Below are positions 5,203 through 7,114 of a DNA stretch of 7,114 nucleotides, one piece after another; the first letter of the stretch is position 1; each line of letters opens with the position of its first letter. The stretch covers positions 1-7,114 of the forward strand of contig JAJFMS010000395.1 of assembly GCA_020696885.1 (NCBI GenBank), given 5' to 3'. This DNA is from Armatimonadota bacterium (GTDB taxonomy: Bacteria > Armatimonadota > SYMT01). The notes beneath the pieces were generated by a model. It made no database searches, was not told the origin of the DNA, and was given only the letters and a program-made list of their open reading frames with translations. The position numbers were made by a program, and so were the translations under genes.

Positions 5203-6111
5203 ATGCGTGTTTTGCGTTTCCTAACCGTTGGCTTCCTCGCGCTGCTTGCTGCGGGGAGCGCACCGGCCGAAGCAAAGGTCGACGTGGTGACGTCCGACCA
5301 GAACCTCTCCTGGCTGGCCAAGACCATCGGCGGCCCGAACGTCAGCACCGAGTTCCTGGCCGGTAGCGGCCAGGACCCTCACTTCGTGCAGCCGCGGCCC
5401 AGCCAGGTAGCGCGATTGAGCCGCGCGGACCTGGTGGTGCGCGTGGGGATGGACCTGGACATCTGGTTCGACTCCCTGGTCCGGGCCGCCGGGAATAGTA
5501 AGATCGTGCTGGGCGCCGCCGGTTACGTGGACGCTTCCCAGGGGATCAGGGCCCTGCAGGTGCCGCAGGGGAAGCTGGATCCCAGCCGGGGCGATATCCA
5601 CATCTACGGCAACCCGCACTACTTCTACGGGCCGTCCAACCTGCCAATCGCCGCACGCAACGTGCGTGACGGGCTGAAGCGGGTGGACCCGAAGAACGCC
5701 GACGCCTATGACGACAACTACACCAAGCTGGTGCAGCGCTTGAACGCCAAGATGTCGGAGTGGAAGGCCAAGCTCGCCGCGGACCGCGGGAAGAGCGTGG
5801 TGACCTACCATATGTCGCTGATCTACTTCCTGACCGACTTCGGGATGTCCGAGTTCGGCTACGTGGAGCCGCGGCCGGGCCTGCAGCCGACGCCCGGGCA
5901 CATCAGCTCCCTGGCGGCTCGGATGAAGCAGGAAGGGATCAAGACGATCCTGACGGAGGCCTACCGACCGCGGCGGTACGCGGACCTGGTGGGGAGCCAG
6001 TCCGGCGCCGCCGTGGTGGTGCTCCCCGGAGGCATCGGCGCCGAGAAGGGGGCCGACGACTACTTCGCGTTCATGGACATCGTGGTGGCCCGCGTGGCCG
6101 CGGCCCTGTAG
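5203..6111 (+). CDS. znuA: Periplasmic zinc/manganese ABC transporter substrate-binding protein (ZnuA/TroA type)
   Basis: This cluster A-1 binding protein captures a divalent metal in the periplasm and hands it to the ABC permease. It is 302 residues long. The ATG at 5203 follows GAGG (5191-5194) and opens a signal peptide cleaved near residue 24 (PAEA before KVDVV). Ligand motifs are in the expected order: DPHFVQPRPS with His60, GNPHYFYGP with His139, and TYHMSLIYFLTDFG with His203. The long helix linking the two lobes spans about 149-192. There is no long His/Asp-rich loop between the first two motifs, unlike many ZnuA proteins; only His133 sits beside the GNPH motif. The usual fourth ligand (Asp/Glu near a C-terminal LPL-type turn) is not obvious in VVVLPGGIGAEKGADDY, where Glu281 or an Asp at 285-286 might serve. 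Zinc is preferred from context; manganese or iron cannot be excluded. Confidence 0.9.
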   Translation: MRVLRFLTVGFLALLAAGSAPAEAKVDVVTSDQNLSWLAKTIGGPNVSTEFLAGSGQDPHFVQPRPSQVARLSRADLVVRVGMDLDIWFDSLVRAAGNSKIVLGAAGYVDASQGIRALQVPQGKLDPSRGDIHIYGNPHYFYGPSNLPIAARNVRDGLKRVDPKNADAYDDNYTKLVQRLNAKMSEWKAKLAADRGKSVVTYHMSLIYFLTDFGMSEFGYVEPRPGLQPTPGHISSLAARMKQEGIKTILTEAYRPRRYADLVGSQSGAAVVVLPGGIGAEKGADDYFAFMDIVVARVAAAL

Positions 6112-6136
6112 TCTGCGGTAGCACCGATCGGAAGGC

Positions 6137-6169
6137 ACGGAGCCCGGGTCCGCGCGGCCCGGGCTCCGT
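6137..6169 (+). other. Strong GC hairpin between binding-protein and ATPase genes
   Basis: ACGGAGCCCGGG (6137-6148) pairs over all 12 bases with CCCGGGCTCCGT (6158-6169), with a nine-base loop. It fills most of the 77-base gap and ends four bases before the GAGGA ribosome binding site of the ATPase gene. No T-run follows. Stems in this position often protect the 3' end of the binding-protein message or partly block read-through, so that more binding protein than transporter is made; this role is inferred here. Confidence 0.7.
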
Positions 6170-6188
6170 CCCCGAGGAACAGATGCCG

Positions 6189-6950
6189 ATGTCCACATTG
6201 ATCGAGCTTTCAGACGCCCAGTTGGGCTACAGCCGCCGGCAGATCGTGCTGCGAGACGTGAACCTGTGCGTTCGCCGGGGCGAGTACGTGGGCATCGTGG
6301 GACCCAACGGCTCCGGCAAGACCACGCTGCTGCGGACCCTGCTGGGGCTCCTGCGCCCGGTGGCCGGCACGGTCCGGGTGGGCGACGGCACGCCCCTGCG
6401 CATCGGCCACGTCCCCCAGCGCGACACCGTCGACGCCCTCTTCCCGATCCCGGTGGAGGAGATCGTGATGATGGGCCGCTACCCCAGCATCGGCCTGGTT
6501 CGCCGGCCGGGGCGCGAGGACCGCGAGGTGGCGCGCTGGTGCCTGGAGCAGGTGGGGCTGCAGAACCTGAGCCACCGCAACTACACGGAGCTTTCCGGCG
6601 GCCAGCGACAGCGGGTGCTCATCGCGCGGGCGCTGGCCACCCAGCCGGAGCTGCTGGTGCTGGACGAGCCGACCCATGGGATGGACATGCCCAGCGAGCA
6701 CGGGCTGCTGCAGCTCGTGAAGCGGCTGCACGAGGAGCGCCGGCTGGGAGTGGTGCTGGTGTCGCACCTCCTGGGCAGCGTGGCCGAATCGGCGGAGCGG
6801 ATCGCCATCATCGCGGCCGGCCGCATCGAGGAAGGTCCCCGCGAGGAGATGCTCACGGCGGAGCGGCTGTCCCGGCTCTACGGCATGGACATCCGCGTGC
6901 ACGACCTGGGCGGGCGGTGCGCCATCGTGCCGCATGGGGACACGGCATGA
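6189..6950 (+). CDS. znuC: Metal ABC transporter ATP-binding protein (ZnuC/MntA type)
   Basis: This cytoplasmic ATPase drives the metal importer and has 253 residues from the ATG at 6189. Every nucleotide-binding motif is intact: Walker A GPNGSGKTT at 38-46, Q-loop Gln77 (VPQR), signature LSGGQRQR at 135-142, Walker B LLVLDEP with Glu160 as the catalytic base, and the H-loop His193 (VLVSH). The stretch PVEEIVMMGRY after the Q-loop is typical of metal and siderophore importer ATPases, and this, with the neighbours, identifies the metal branch. GAGGA at 6174-6178 lies 10 bases from this ATG but only four from an ATG at 6183, which would add two residues (Met-Pro); both remain possible. The D-loop region reads PTHGMDMPSE, slightly unlike the common PTAGLD form. 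The stop overlaps the permease start by four bases, so the two are translationally coupled. Confidence 0.94.
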   Translation: MSTLIELSDAQLGYSRRQIVLRDVNLCVRRGEYVGIVGPNGSGKTTLLRTLLGLLRPVAGTVRVGDGTPLRIGHVPQRDTVDALFPIPVEEIVMMGRYPSIGLVRRPGREDREVARWCLEQVGLQNLSHRNYTELSGGQRQRVLIARALATQPELLVLDEPTHGMDMPSEHGLLQLVKRLHEERRLGVVLVSHLLGSVAESAERIAIIAAGRIEEGPREEMLTAERLSRLYGMDIRVHDLGGRCAIVPHGDTA

Positions 6951-7114
6951 GCGAAACGCTCTCCCTCCTCCAGGAGAAGTTCGTTCAGGACGCGCTGGTC
7001 GCGGCCCTGATCGTGGGCCTCATCTGCTCGTACCTGGGCGTGTTCGTGGTGTTGAAGCGGATCGTCTTCGTGGGCGCGGCGCTCTCGGAGATGGCCTCGC
7101 TGGGCGCGGCCATC
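6947..7114 (+). CDS. znuB: Metal ABC transporter permease, ABC-3 family (ZnuB type), 3' partial
   Basis: This is the first 56 codons of the inner-membrane channel subunit; the window ends inside the gene. The ATG at 6947 overlaps the ATPase stop in ATGA and has GGGGA at 6936-6940. A short hydrophilic N-terminus (SETLSLLQEKFVQDA) leads to a first membrane helix (about 16-35, ALVAALIVGLICSYLGVFVV) and then LKRIVFVGAALSEMASLGAA, which aligns with the conserved region of ABC-3 permeases usually reading like RRxxFxGDALSHAxLPG. Here Ala replaces the Asp and Glu the His of that general pattern, which may mark a subfamily. The family is clear from this motif plus the adjacent ATPase and binding protein, although six-sevenths or so of the protein is missing. 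Confidence 0.86.
   Translation, partial: MSETLSLLQEKFVQDALVAALIVGLICSYLGVFVVLKRIVFVGAALSEMASLGAAI

Noticed and set aside
6137..6169. Rho-independent terminator
   Set aside because: The stem is strong but is followed by CCCC and a ribosome binding site, not a T-run, and lies inside a metal transporter operon.
5221..6198. 325-residue reverse-strand frame opposite the binding-protein gene
   Set aside because: The forward frame contains all three His ligand motifs of the ZnuA family; the reverse frame has no domain and arises from high GC.
6210..6935. 241-residue reverse-strand frame opposite the ATPase gene
   Set aside because: The forward frame has every ABC ATPase motif. The reverse product is a low-complexity Ala/His/Arg/Gln mixture.

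Overview
The window is G+C-rich throughout and all confident genes lie on the + strand. A gene with a signal peptide and a C-terminal beta-barrel (an outer-membrane porin) points to a Gram-negative, two-membrane bacterium. High GC, frequent TTG starts and short dispersed-looking repeats would suit phyla such as Gemmatimonadota, Acidobacteriota or a high-GC proteobacterium. The sequence alone does not settle the phylum, and there is no rRNA or tRNA gene here to help.

Layout. Bases 1-86 hold the last 27 codons of a cysteine-rich (zinc-ribbon-like) protein. Bases 118-309 look like a small non-coding transposable element (MITE-like): 19-bp perfect terminal inverted repeats, an apparent TAA target duplication, and no transposase. 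Directly after it come two overlapping permease genes of a CUT1-type (MalF/MalG-like) carbohydrate ABC importer (356-1294 and 1291-2220), then ribonuclease III (2301-3032). No sugar-binding protein and no sugar ATPase are visible. Bases 3033-3271 are intergenic and contain three tandem decamers and a good sigma70-type promoter overlapped by a GTTA/TAAC inverted repeat.

That promoter appears to start a second, functionally coherent unit for divalent metal (probably zinc) uptake. Its genes are a small membrane-anchored protein with a His cluster and a CPAC motif (3272-3649), an outer-membrane porin-like protein with an acidic/His-rich stretch (3813-5183), a ZnuA/TroA-type metal-binding protein (5203-6111), its ABC ATPase (6189-6950), and the start of its ABC-3 family permease (from 6947, cut by the window end). 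Together they would make a route across the whole envelope: porin in the outer membrane, binding protein in the periplasm, ATPase and permease at the inner membrane, with the small CPAC protein as a possible metal-handling accessory. Hairpins between the cistrons, above all a 12-bp GC stem between the binding protein and the ATPase, suggest that expression of the parts is tuned unevenly.

The most interesting points are this envelope-spanning metal-uptake cluster with two unfamiliar components, the candidate operator on its promoter, and the MITE-like element that has become the immediate upstream sequence of the sugar permease genes.
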